Assembly: GCA_008360955.1 (NCBI GenBank)
Contig: LUCM01008329.1
Coordinates: forward strand, 188,166 to 252,165
Length of the DNA: 64,000 nucleotides
Source of the DNA: Fasciolopsis buskii
Lineage: Eukaryota; Platyhelminthes; Trematoda; Plagiorchiida; Fasciolidae
Direction of reading: 5' to 3'
Made by a program: the position numbers and the translations under genes
Notes under the pieces: model-generated
What the model was told of the DNA's origin: nothing
The model's input: the letters and a program-made list of their open reading frames with translations, nothing else
The model's database searches: none
Shown: positions 26,930 to 38,639 of the stretch, piece by piece
Layout of the letters: each line of letters opens with the position of its first letter
How positions within the stretch are numbered: the stretch's first letter is position 1

Positions 26930-28310
26930 TATATTGTAAAACAGAAATTAATGAAATGTTTCCACCTTTTTATCTTCATCTTTCCTTGTTGAATGGAGCC
27001 AAAGCAAATCTACTACTGTGGCAAAATGATTCCGCCCCATCGTCTTAGCATCTGGTCTTAAACTGATGGAGCGTGGTGTGATATTCTTAAGTGCCTGTGT
27101 TCTATGTATCCTCGTGACGACCTTCTTCAGTTCACTTGTAAATTGAATATGTCCACTTTAGATGCTGTCGCCTACCTCATTCACCACACTTGTAAGTTTC
27201 TAAACGCATCTATGAAATTTGTGTGGTGCGCCATCCTGGGCTATTTGTCAGCATTTGATTCTGTCCCACGGTCTCTTCTACTTCACAAAATGCGAACATT
27301 TGGATGTCCCAGACATTTATTAGAATAGCTGTCTTATTACTTTACTAACCGTACCCAGTGCACAGGAATGGACGGTAAAACTTCAAACTGTTGAGTAGCA
27401 ACTCAGGATTGCTTCAGGGTGCTGTTCTTTTACCGCACCTCTTCTCTACCTGCATCAGCAACTTATCAACTAGATCACTCTGTCATCTGTTTAAGTAGGC
27501 TGATGATGTTGCCCTCTCCCAAGCTATTTCGAACAGTTATTTTAACAAACTTTTGTTTACGATTTCCCTGCACAAGCTGGTTTAAATCTCAATACATCTA
27601 AATGTTTCTAATGTCTCTTTTCTCTCTCTCGACCAGCCTACCCATCCGGAATGTCTTTCATCAACTCAAAAACATTTACCACGGTTGATTCTGTAAAACA
27701 TCTATTGATAAAAATCTGAACTGGACTACTCACATCTCTACCTGTGTAAAACGTCTCCGACGGTTGTCATTTCAAATCAGAAAGCTTCAGCANNNNNNNN
27801 NNNNNNNNNNNNNNNNNNNNNNNNNNNNNNNNNNNNNNNNNNNNNNNNNNNNNNNNNNNNNNNNNNNNNNNNNNNNNNNNNNNNNNNNNNNNNNNNNNNN
27901 NNNNNNNNNNNNNNNNNNNNNNNNNNNNNNNNNNNNNNNNNNNNNNNNNNNNNNNNNNNNNNNNNNNNNNNNNNNNNNNNNNNNNNNNNNNNNNNNNNNN
28001 NNNNNNNNNNNNNNNNNNNNNNNNNNNNNNNNNNNNNNNNNNNNNNNNNNNNNNNNNNNNNNNNNNNNNNNNNNNNNNNNNNNNNNNNNNNNNNNNNNNN
28101 NNNNNNNNNNNNNNNNNNNNNNNNNNTCTATAGGAACTCCACTGTCCCATATTTAGCACGAATTTTGACAAACCGTGACTGTGTTTCAGCCGAATTCCTG
28201 AGCAACCTGGATGAGTTCTTATATAGTTTTTTCGAGGCGTTGAGTGTATTTTTTATTTTATTTATGTGTTTATGTTTCCCGTTTTATCTTTACCCTCACG
28301 TTTTTTGACT
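26930..28310 (+). mobile_element. non-LTR retrotransposon (jockey/CR1-like LINE) ORF2 remnant, interrupted by an assembly gap
   Basis: The reverse transcriptase domain can be read across several frames. FRPIVLASGLKLMERGV lies at about 27035, the finger/palm motif around YLSAFDSVPRSLLLHKM at about 27240-27290, GLLQGAVLLPHLFS at about 27410, and the active-site region ADDVALSQ at 27499-27522. The usual aromatic residue of the F/YADD motif is a TAG stop (27496-27498). The thumb-side NLNWTTHISTCVKRLRRLS lies at about 27710-27770, just before the gap. After the gap, residues like RILTNRDCVSAEFLSNLDEF fit an ORF2 C-terminus. Multiple frameshifts and stops make it inactive. The N-terminal endonuclease is missing or unrecognisable. 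Confidence 0.8.
27793..28126. other. assembly gap (334 N)
   Basis: Run of 334 N inside the LINE remnant. The reading frames on both sides belong to the same ORF2, so the missing DNA is probably its central/C-terminal part. Confidence 0.98.
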
Positions 28311-28319
28311 GAAAAGCGA

Positions 28320-29170
28320 CATTATTGATTGTGCGCAAAAGTCTATCCAATACAATTTTGTTTCACGACGATTTCCAGTTAATTCGACAAACAACGCAAG
28401 CGACTTGCTGACTCGGAAGTGAAGAGTTTAGTTTTCTTATCCGTACAGTTTTTCACATTTTCTGTTAACTACTATAAAACTGGTCGAGAAGATATCAAAC
28501 TATTTCGAACGTCAGACAGACCTCGTTTTCGGATGTGCGAAACGTGACCAGTTAAACACGGGTGCGTCTGAGCATACACATTTATGGTTTGTCCGTTACC
28601 TTATACCTTACACGCATGCGCAAGCCTCTCCAAAGTTTACGAAGGAGAAGGACGAGGAGAATTTTACCTCATCCCGAGTACCCTAGAAACACAAATCCGA
28701 ATTGGTTTTACATGATTGCGGAATGGCGTGCAAATGCAACAGTCATTGTACTTTTCATGATGCACATGAAGTCAGATATCCAATGGGTTTTCTGCTTCAG
28801 TGTATAAAGCAAATATCCGCAATGGACTACTATGACCCTTGCCAGTAGGCAAGACAGCAGAGCATTAATCATGGTTGCAAACACAGGTGGATTGTGCTTG
28901 CGCTGCGAGATCTGCTAGAAATCCGGATATTGGTGATCCCGTAGGCGTTCCTGTAAACTGTTCATAAATATTTCAGTTATTTGAAGTTTGCATATTCAAA
29001 CCACTCCATAAATAAGACTCAATGGGTTCTGGACACAATCAAGGAAGCGTGGTTATGCTCTCGTTCGTCACAGAGCTATTTAATTCAACCGACTTCAGGT
29101 TGACGAAAAAATAAGCATAAAAAATTTTCCAAAAGACATCAAACTAAAGGTGCAACGGAAAGGTGAGCGA
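28320..29170. other. spacer between LINE and PLE remnants
   Basis: No recognised motif. One short basic frame (28562-28807) has no known counterpart. Confidence 0.5.
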
Positions 29171-29178
29171 CTTGCAAA

Positions 29179-29705
29179 ATGACGAGTTTATTCTATGCAC
29201 AGAATTCAACTTTTTTGGGGGAAATTTATGAACAAATTAAAAGAAGGCCTATGGGATCACCGATATCGGGGTTTCTTGCGGAAGCCGTGATGCAAGCCCT
29301 CGAAGGCACTGCATTAGGTAATGCACAATCAAAGATTTTGATCAGATATATTATTGGTATTTTTTTACTCTTTTCAAACTCCAGAAGAAAAACTCAACCT
29401 GGACGATAGAAGAAATGCTATCCTCAAAGTAATACATGCGGACTGTGACAAAAGCCATACCGGTGAAACTGGTGGAAAACTTGCTGCACGAGGCTTGTCG
29501 CAGGAAGACGTGGCTCTCTGGAATTAATATTTCTTCAAGAGGATTAGGAAGGACATGCATTTAATCTGAGCATGGTTCACGCTGTGGACGAAGCCAACAC
29601 AAGACATTCAACAGAGTTTATAGAAGCCTGTAGCTCGCCAGCAAACTGTGTTAACAGGCACTCTGAATTCGACCAACTATGCAATTTTCTAAGGCGCAAG
29701 ATTTA
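29179..29705 (+). mobile_element. Penelope-like element remnant: RT core plus GIY-YIG endonuclease (GETG subtype)
   Basis: The frame at 29179-29409 reads YEQIKRRPMGSPISGFLAEA, a PLE reverse transcriptase motif. It is followed by IRYIIGIFLLFSN, where the catalytic YVDD has become YIIG. About 50 bases later a second frame gives SHTGETGGKLAARG, the conserved arm of the GIY-YIG nuclease. Then comes EFIEACSSPANCVNRHSEFD (about 29619-29678), matching the family's usual C-terminal block. The stretch that normally separates RT from nuclease is deleted. Frames shift several times and the catalytic aspartates are lost, so the copy is dead. PLEs move by target-primed reverse transcription. Confidence 0.82.
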
Positions 29706-29709
29706 AATG

Positions 29710-30915
29710 GGAAGCTTGGTGTCCAATTATTGGGGTCTGAAGCAAACGGAGCCACTTCAGGATGGTCATACTTAACCTCATGCGCAATTAAAGGGCATCT
29801 CATAACAGCATTAATAAAACCTGTGAAACTGGAAAAATTAGTGACGCTATTAAAATGGCATATGAACCTGATTACCCAGTTTAAATGAAAGGCAATTACC
29901 CTGGTTTGCCAAATGCTTGATCTCTTAGTGATAACGCCGCAAATACTTTGAGAAATCAGTGAAGAATAGAGTGAACCCGGCTCAGGAACCTTGTTCGATA
30001 TTACCCGCAGTGCAGCAACAAGTGCGAACAAATGGGTCGAAAATGATAGCTTCTAGGTGACTGTCTGAATAATACAAATTTTCCTAACTCTGCTCCATTC
30101 GGTAACCACTTCCCGGCCTCCATTTAGTCCTCCATAAACTCCCGATATCCTTGCTTGTAGTATCCAGTCGTTATTGATTCCTTACTTTCGTTACCTTTGT
30201 GCTATTCCAAACCACAATGTCATAGAAAAACCAAACATATCCGAAAGTTTTGGAGCCTATTGGCAAACTTTGAATGTGACGCTTCTTCCTCCGTACTACT
30301 ATGAACTGAAATGAGCAGTTTGTAATTTTGTGATTTCAAAATTAAAGTATCAAGACAGTTTTTGTGATTGAATGGAAATGGTTTGATGATCGGAACAACT
30401 CGGTCTAGCAAAGTTTTTGAAATAGAAATAAATAAAGCTATTCCAGTCTGAATGCCAATTGTAATTGATCTTGCTACGTACGGTTTGGTGATCTTAAACC
30501 TTTTTTTACTCGTTTTTTGCAGGACACCACGTGACTGACTAGAACTGTGCTGGTGGTCATAACCAAATGTTGGGATTCATCCTACCTCGAAAGGGATGAT
30601 CCAAGTAGAAAATTTATGTGAGCTACATGCTGCCCAACTCAGTTCCGTCCGTGATTTCCATTTGTCCGGTTCGCACTGGTTGTGCATATGAAAAGGGATT
30701 ACACATGAAACAGGTGCTAATAAAAAGCGTATTTTCTGGTTCCTCACAGATGGGTTCGCTTTACATTTTTAATAGTTTACTGAGTTGAAATGGCTTTAAA
30801 GAACCTAAATAACAAACCAAATAGGGAATCATACAACCTGTTGTTAACTGCACATTCAGTGAGATGATATTTGTTAGTAGTTGGAGGTAGGATGTTTTCC
30901 TGAAGTATTTCACTA
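29710..30915. other. intergenic DNA, no recognised gene
   Basis: Only short frames; nothing recognised. Confidence 0.5.
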
Positions 30916-30917
30916 TC

Positions 30918-31005
30918 TGATATCATCGCTCAACTCATAATAAAGAAACCATGGAAGCATTGTACAGCTTTTTCGTCCTCGTTAGGAATAATCCGCGGTA
31001 CAATA
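30918..31005 (-). mobile_element. SINE family 2 (hammerhead-bearing), copy 3, 3' part only
   Basis: The minus strand matches the 3' half of copy 1. It has stem II plus core TCCTAACGAGGACGAAA (read from 30987 down to 30971), then GTACAATGCTTCCATGG, then TTTCTTTATTATGAG and GAGCGATGATATCA. This copy keeps the canonical GGACGAAA of hammerhead ribozymes, but its CTGANGA arm is replaced by unrelated bases. The tRNA head is absent. It lies head-to-head with copy 1, about 35 bases away. Confidence 0.7.
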
Positions 31006-31040
31006 TCATCATGTGGTGAGGTTCAACAAACCGTTCAGAG

Positions 31041-31215
31041 CCTGCCCGGTATCGTAATGACTAAGGTGTTCGACTCAGAATCGTTCGTTCTGGGTTCGCG
31101 TCCCAGTTCGGGCGCAGTGAATATGCACTGCTGATGGTTCCTATCAAGGATGAAACACCTATACAGTGCTTCCACGGTTTCTTAATTCTGATTCGAGCGA
31201 TGATATCACATGGTG
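31041..31215 (+). mobile_element. tRNA-derived SINE family 2 with hammerhead-like core, copy 1
   Basis: A tRNA-like head (from cctgcccggt, B box GGTTCGCGTCC at 31093-31103) is followed directly by a hammerhead-like fold. Stem I GCACTG (31125-31130) pairs perfectly with CAGTGC (31164-31169). Between them are CTGATGG, a stem II (TTCC, loop tatcaa, GGA), TGAAAC, and an AUA triplet (31161-31163) exactly at the expected cleavage site. The tail continues CTTCCACGGTTTCTT and GAGCGATGATATCA. The core differs from the CUGANGA consensus at the last A (G here), and stem II has one mismatch, so this copy is probably inactive. The layout (Pol III head, then hammerhead) recalls schistosome Sm-alpha. Confidence 0.75.
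31125..31169 (+). ncRNA. hammerhead-ribozyme-like motif within SINE family 2 copy 1
   Basis: Type I topology: open stem I of six perfect pairs, core CTGATGG, stem II with hexaloop, GAAAC, short stem III, and AUA cleavage triplet next to stem I. The A9G change and the U-U at the base of stem II suggest decay. Confidence 0.6.
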
Positions 31216-31219
31216 AATT

Positions 31220-31875
31220 ATTTCATGAGATAATATTTGCAAAATGATCACTTATCCACGACTGGTTAAAGAGGCAAGAAGAGTTGCTTCATTCACTGGA
31301 CGAGTTATCACGCATAAGACTAGTTTGTGGGACGGGAACAAATCAAAATATCTGTTATATTTTTGCCACTTATCCTACCCCGACTCATCAGTGCGCTGGC
31401 TTGTTGCTTCCGGTTAACTGTCATGTTAACCAGACTTGCACTTGCCTTTGCTTGTGAGTCTGTTCTTTTCACCAGTGTCCATCAATTCTATGCTGTTAGG
31501 CGTGGTTCATCAGTTTACAAAGTTTATTTCCGTAGCTTAAAAGCAAAACTCACGCTACTGTAAGAAAGGAAGCCCACTTCTTTTACAATTCATGCAACTA
31601 TTCAAGTATCGTCTAGGTTTCAATAGACCGCTTAAGGTCATAAAAACAATGCACAATTGTTCAAAACTTCTGGGCAACGTCTGAAGTGCAAATCGATTGT
31701 ACCGGAGCTGGAACTCGGAACTGGTAAGAATGAATAGAGGCGAACGTCGTAATTGTAGAACTGACTAACAGTTTGTCCAACACGGACACCACATCATATA
31801 CCAATCACTTTTGCAGAACCTCTGATCGCTGCTGATCATAATCACCCCCCTTTGCAGATGACTTCAGTGTAAGAG
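31220..31875. other. intergenic DNA, no recognised gene
   Basis: A hydrophobic frame at 31327-31563 is unassigned. Nothing else is recognised. Confidence 0.45.
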
Positions 31876-31899
31876 GCCTAAGTGTAAACTAGGCTTGAC

Positions 31900-32085
31900 A
31901 CGCCCCAGAGAGCTTGGCCACTTGACCTGTTCACTAAATACCGATCAATGCATGCAATTTTCAGGACAGGGGCTTTTATGGTTGGCAGATTCCGAACGAA
32001 GGAAAATAATCGACATTGACCGGATTCGAACCCGGCCACACTCGAGTTCAAACGCCGCATTGTTATCCGTTTAACAGAAGCCTTA
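31900..32085 (-). mobile_element. tRNA-derived SINE, probably related to family 1
   Basis: The minus strand has a perfect B box GGGTTCGAATCC (32022-32033) and an A-box-like TGTTAAACGGATAAC about 40 bases upstream. Further downstream, TCTGCCAACCATAAAAGCCCC resembles the family 1 body. I cannot see the typical AATAAAG tail, so it may be a different subfamily or 3'-truncated. Confidence 0.6.
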
Positions 32086-32089
32086 AAAC

Positions 32090-35000
32090 AAATATCTCCG
32101 TGACTTTCAAATTAATATCCGCTTGCTTTCATTGTGATTTTGAGTGGGCCCTTAATAGCCATACTTCTATATGCAAAATGACTGACAAAATAGAAACTTT
32201 TTCCGACCAGATGATGACATTCTACTCTCACTGACAGTTTGAGTAGTGCGTCTCGATTCATCAGAATACTTCTGTCTAATATTCTGTGGCCCGGAAGTTC
32301 TGTTGAAAATGGACTCTGGAGATAATAGCTTTCGGTTTACTTAACCTTAACAAAGAACTTCCCCACAATCTCATGATTTGAAGTTTAGTTGAATAGGTTA
32401 CTGACTGACAATTTTTCCAGTTTGCATTAGCATCTGTTCCTTCTGTTATTGGGCCAGTTTTACAATGACGGTGACATCACCCAGTAAAACTGTACGGGCC
32501 ACAACAAACTATGGGAACCAAAATCTTTCACAGGGATCAAGGCAAATCGATTAGCTCACACTTCCGGGTTTGTTCGCTCTGAGTAATGATAACAAGTCCT
32601 CCTGTGAACGATTGGGCTATGCTTTTGTGTGTTAAATTCTAAATCACTGTTATCCACTGAATTATCTATGACAGGGGCATTATTCGCGCTTGTGCAAGGC
32701 CTGGGGTAACTTGACCTCTATTCTTGGTTATCGGCAGTCGCACGAATATGAAATCGTGCGAGGTTGTCGGCTGATAGTTGTGCCGATGCATTCGTACAGT
32801 GCTGTACCAAGATCCGTGTCCGACGACACAATCATAAACAACATATACTATTAGGGAAGACACCGTCTGCGAGATAAGGCCGAACTGTGACTGGACGAAA
32901 ACAAAACCAACTTATCGCTTGGTGATTGATATGAACCAGTCAGCGTGGGCGGTCAAGCGCCGCGGTGAGTTGCCTTGTACACGAGGTTAAAAGCAACGGA
33001 AAAGATGGCCCAAAATGTCTGAAACCAATGAAAATCAAACAGGTTTTGATATGAACCACATCAAAATATCAATTCGAGGTGTGCAGCATATTAGAGGAGG
33101 TACTCTGTGCTTTGACTTTGTTATAATGGCTAGAATTAGCAGAAACTGAGATAGAAGCGTTTAACGGTTTACTTTTCATATTTCCGTACACTTTTCCACT
33201 CGACTACTATAACTTCAAGAATAAAACTCCCAATGAGATGTCTCGTTTTCTGCAGTTCAACGATAACTGGAAAAGAAATGTAAACCGAATGCCTACTAGT
33301 GTGAAATGACTCCAGAACATATCTATCTGAGCTTTTTCCGCTTAAGGGCATCATTATTGCTTAACGAAATATTCGGAGCAAATGAAGCAGATATTCTCCA
33401 AAGTTTACTTTATTGGCTCTGTGTTCAAGATCGTGCAGAGCCAGTGTAATCGAATACTGTCTGACTAGCCTTGTCAGCAGTCTACTCCATTTAACTGTCA
33501 GGCTAAAGGGTCCCCGGTTTGCCTTCGACGGAGTATTGAATTGGAAGTACACCCTTCAGTAAATCACAAAGAAATTTGCCGTTCTGAGAATGACAAGGAT
33601 AAGAATGTCCAGCTACTCATTTTGTTATGTCCAATCGACTTCTAAAGAGATTATTTTGATTTTATCTGCATTGATATGTCACTGGTCGATCGGATTAACG
33701 GGACAAACTTATACGACGACGAAAGTTCCTGTACGTATCAGATAATCCCACTGGAGATGTGCAGAATCGACCGGTGCTTCAAGCTCAGGAGGCTACCTAC
33801 TTGGTAGACCGCTAATTCGAATAACAAATAGCCTATATTATTTCCGCAAAACAATCTTATCTGACTTTGCGCCTGTCTATGGGTTTGGAGAATTTTGCGG
33901 TGAAATTTCCATTGCAAGGAATTAGAGGGGTTCGATGTATTCTGGTTAACTATCGATGACAAGCCGGGTGTGACGTTGTCTTCTTCACACTAATTACAAC
34001 TTTGGCGTATGCTTCATAGTTTCGCATGAGTGACGTCTAGAATTAAAGACTCCGTTCGATGATTAGCAAGTGCTGACTAATACATTAGCGTTTTTGTTAA
34101 TCGCTGATCAACTTATCTTTAACTCTGCAAAGCACAGTCACTTTTAGTATGATTGAATGTTGCAAGCAAATATCTCTAAAGTCCACCATGCGAAAACGTG
34201 AGATTCGTGAATTGCTGATCTTGGTCAACAGAATCTCAAGACAAATCGACTGATCCTAATGCAGACGATGCAGAGCAGAAGTGGTGGGTGAGTGAATTTG
34301 TCATTTCTAATCACTCCACGCCATCTGGTCAAATTCGGATGTTTTTTCACGAATAGTTTGTGCAATGGAGCTTACTGGGGAAGCTTACCTCCGCTTGATT
34401 GGTCTTTCACGCAACTGGACCAACACGATAGTGAATGCCGCTCACCTGGTCGATATCAGTCATCCGATCGACCTTTGTAAGGCCACCCTACACGACCGGC
34501 ATGTTCAACCTGAAAAAGGGTCAGGTATTGCATGTTATCCATTAACTGGGCTATTCTGACTGGCTTGACTGAATTTGCATTGTTGTGAAAATCGATCAAT
34601 CAGAGTCTAAATCAGTTGATATAGTACATTCACGAATGTGCGTGAATTCCATGGTACATGTCTGTGTTTAGTCATGCTTGATATCGATTTATTGAATTTC
34701 CTTTTCATTGTTATTTGTCTGTTTTTACAATTTTAAAGGAGACATATATGCTGCTTTAATTAATGGAGAAAAACCCATAAAGGTTTTTCTAATCAAACCT
34801 ACTGGAAATACTATTGCCGGTTCAATCCAATGTTTACTTCTGCACCTGGGGGTTACTTGTCCCAGCATTTAACCTCGTCGGTTTAGTTGACTGGGTGTGC
34901 TCCCGATAAACAAAACCTGGGAATAGATGTTGCCGTTGTTTGTAAAACACCCGGGTAGTCTAACTGCATGCATATCAGCCAGCCCATTGGTTGAAGTTTT

Positions 35001-38000
35001 CATACGTTTCCCATGTCATCGATGGGCCAAATCGGTCCATCTTTCAGCCATTATCCGTCTCACAGAACAAAATATGACGAAGCAGTCATTCTGCGAACAT
35101 CCCCAAACTGTTTCAGCCACCTTAAACTATTCTGCTTCATTGGTTGTTCTAAAGACTGTACCCTAGGACCCAATACCTTACGCCGAAACTCTCAGTTGAT
35201 GACAAAATTTTCTGACGATTTTCTATTAACGCTACGAAAACAATGATGTTCAAATGCAAGAATTCTTCGTAAATCTGCCCACAATGACCATATTTCCGAA
35301 TTGCATAACCGTGCACTTCACCAGTAGCCGATAAACGGATGTCACACCGACGTTTTGAGTTCTTCAAATTGATGAAATCCAGTTTACCGTTCCATATGCG
35401 CGGAAACACTTTATACAGTATACGACCATATGATGAGATACAACAAGGCAAGTTGAGAAATCTATTTGCTTCCTCTACTGTTTTTCCTGCAATAACATGT
35501 TTCGGCTATGCGTTATTCCAGTCCTGCAACAGTTCGAATGTGCACATGGGTTCAGTAAACGCTGCACGATTGGAATTGACAAGATATACTGGACAGCGTC
35601 AGACCGGAGATTTTAGAAACGTTCTCCAAAGTTCTTCGTTAGAGGAGAAATAATTCTAGAGGTTCTTGACCTTCTGTGCCCGACTAAAAATCAGTTTAAA
35701 TTGACAAACTGATCTGTTCACGAAAAGCGGCGCTCCATTGCATTATCCAACATTTTACATGTGCAAAATCTTTTGTTGCATTTAAGTGGTTGCCTTTGTC
35801 GTCTGTCCTCGCGAAGTTTGCAGGTTCGACATCACCTACTGTCGGTCGACTCCCATTTTTTCGCCGTCTCTTAAGGGCACCGACCATCTTCTGGAAATTT
35901 TACACACTTGACACATAATAAACATGAAAAGAATTGAACAATTATTATCACTATTATCATAGCGTGATAACACTCAAACGTTTGTCCATTATTACCAAGC
36001 CGAGCTAACATCGATGTACTGATGCGATGGCCTTTACCTGTGGGGTAGTCCCGAGAGAAACTGCTCACTGCAGTTAGTGTGGAACAGGGAACACTGTACA
36101 TGCGCATTGTCACCCTAGAGGATCGCCTAAATAATTATGCTCAGTAGTCTTGGTGCACGAATTTTAACGAAGCTTCCATGTGTCATCTACAAAGGCACCA
36201 CTACTTCAAAACTCTATTAGACGGGAACCCAGGAGCCCCTTGAATATCCGCTGTTTTGCTCTGTTTATTTGGCTATCTCACTTTTATAATCGACTTTTCA
36301 GTTCTTTGGTAGCCACTAATCGTAGATTAGGCACATCGGGCTGCTTTTGCCAACTTCGACCAAGAGCAAAATGTACACATTATTGGACAACGCACTGCAC
36401 AGCCGGACACATCACGTGAGAGTTCTGAGTCCGATCACTTGAGTGGGGTCAATTTGGCCTTAGTAAGGCGCACAGTACTGAAAGTTATTTGTATTACCGT
36501 TCGCCTAAAAGTTGGTGAAAGCGCAATCAGGCTCTAATGAACGAAGCACAATGAATTAGTTTCGGAGATGATATCATGCACTCGTTTGATAACCATGGTT
36601 GAGCAACGGAAATGCTAGTTCGTCGAACCTGATGGACAACTTCCGTTGCTCATACGCGAAACACATTTCTCAACAGCCCGCTTCACATGTTACATTCGAT
36701 GATGCTCAATCAGTAAGAAGGCAGAAATTCAGCTTTGTGGCAGAAACCTAGATGTGGTAAGTTGATGAAATCGAACGAACTCAAATTAGAGGCTGTGAAT
36801 AAGTTTTAGGACGAATTATCTTACCTTTGCATGGACTCTATCCATGGAGGTTGTCGATACTAAATCAGATCTCCGAACCGATATTGCCGGCACAGCGAAC
36901 CTCGCGGCTTTCACCCGTGTACCGGTAGACCGAGTCGTGTAAATATACAACTGAATTTAGTTTGCATGACATGTTCAAGGCTGGTGACAAAGAGACAGAA
37001 CCGTAGATCTCACTGTAGATAGGTAATATTTGGACGGGGAATGTATACCTTCAATGACATAATCTGCTGAAATCAGGACATCTTTACGTGTAGCTTCAGG
37101 GCAACCGTGAATAAGTTGCACAAATCAAATGAATCGAGTGCGTTCAAAGCTGTTCTTATAGCGAAATTTTTGTTAAGTGCACTTTTCAAACCAGTTGATT
37201 GGGTGAGAATTGCTTTTTGCAAATTAGATTCTTAAAGCTAAGCGATCATGAAAAAAATCAGATCCGAGTATTAACAGTACCCGGTCATATGGAAAGTCAC
37301 ATTAATTCTAACTGAGTAAACTGACAGTTATTTGGTTTCTTGACCGATTTTGCTGTCAACGCTCAAATGAAAAGTGCGATTCCAAGTTTGTTACAATTTT
37401 ACAATTTTGTGTCCCATTTAAACCACTTTATATGTCCTCACCTACTCCAAACACAAATGCTACCCGTTTTACAAGTTGCGTTTACCATTTGTTTTGTTTG
37501 CACCCACCAGAGGCTCACGTCCTGAACACGAAATTGAATTTGTTGCATCTGATCACTCCCATTTCCATGCTCCCGGAATCCCATTTTCGTTAGACTAGCT
37601 CTCAAGAAAGAGTGATGTGTAATGATTCTGCTTGAAATTGTTCACTCGATAGCTCTGAGATGATTAGCCAATCGAACAACGGCAATATTCATTTATTCTT
37701 ATGCTGCCGGGTTTTCCATTTCAACTTAAAGTTTTGTTCACACCCGCCCTATCAACTGTTTGTTTCCTCTCGTACACCGACGTACATGGCCTGATACAAT
37801 TGGTAGGATAATGAAATTTCTTGTGAAAATGTGTCGGCTTAATTTGAAAGTCTGAGCTAGACAACATATGCACCATTCTTCATAAATGCATGATTCTAAC
37901 GAAGCCTTGGTGCAGTTGTATTAAGTAGATCAAAACTTTTATTTGAACACGAACTCATATTTAATCACTGAAATAGATTTCTGAGGTGACTGATGTTTTT

Positions 38001-38635
38001 CAAATGTTTGTCTTTTCGGTTTGAATCAGATCGGCTGCCTGACCCTAAAACAGTCTCATGTCTAACGTTGAACATGACTTATTTAGAATAACTTACGAGA
38101 TAGTTTGTGTTGATAGGCATGATAAATAGGGGGGAAAATAAGTATGAGAACGTCCTACCCCCCCTCCCGCCCTCAAAAAAACTGATTCTTGCAATCAGAG
38201 GGCACACAGCCGAACTATTTCAGTCACAGTTACGGAAAACAAATTTTGCAGACAAATATTTACTCGTGTACAATTAGTATTCCGATTGTATGAAACAGAC
38301 AGCCTAAATAGAGCCCTTTATTCTGACCAGTCATTTGCAAAAGAGAGAACGCGAACAAAACTCATTCACGACTTCTGTGGTAATTGTGCGATGTTTTGCG
38401 AGTCCACGAAGAGTTGGGTGTTATGGAGAGTAGAAGAAACCTCTTGTATTGATTAGATAATTTCTCCGCTAAGTGGAACATTATTGGATAGACTGAGGAC
38501 TGGAGCAGGGACTTTCGAAGAAGGATTGTTCTGGCGAAATTTCAAATTCTTAAGATCACTAACAGGCGCCGTCGAAATTACTGGATAGTAGTCGGAAGTC
38601 GAAAGCAAAAATTTCTGTAAAAATGAAGGAGAACA
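32090..38635. other. long stretch without recognised genes
   Basis: Frames of 60-104 codons occur (for example 34365-34559, 35149-35451 minus, 35339-35653 plus) but overlap each other and match nothing I know. Structural features: an 8-bp perfect hairpin (TCGCACGA/TCGTGCGA, 32738-32761), a 12-bp perfect inverted repeat at 36600-36652, and a C-rich tract at 38156-38172. Confidence 0.45.
36600..36652. repeat. 12-bp perfect inverted repeat (stem-loop)
   Basis: TGAGCAACGGAA (36600-36611) and TTCCGTTGCTCA (36641-36652) are exact reverse complements around a 29-base loop, which itself contains GTTC...GAAC. It is not part of any element I can recognise. Confidence 0.85.
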
Positions 38636-38639
38636 TTAA

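Noticed and set aside
27764..28171. Frames running through the N gap
   Set aside because: They exist only because N was treated as open sequence.
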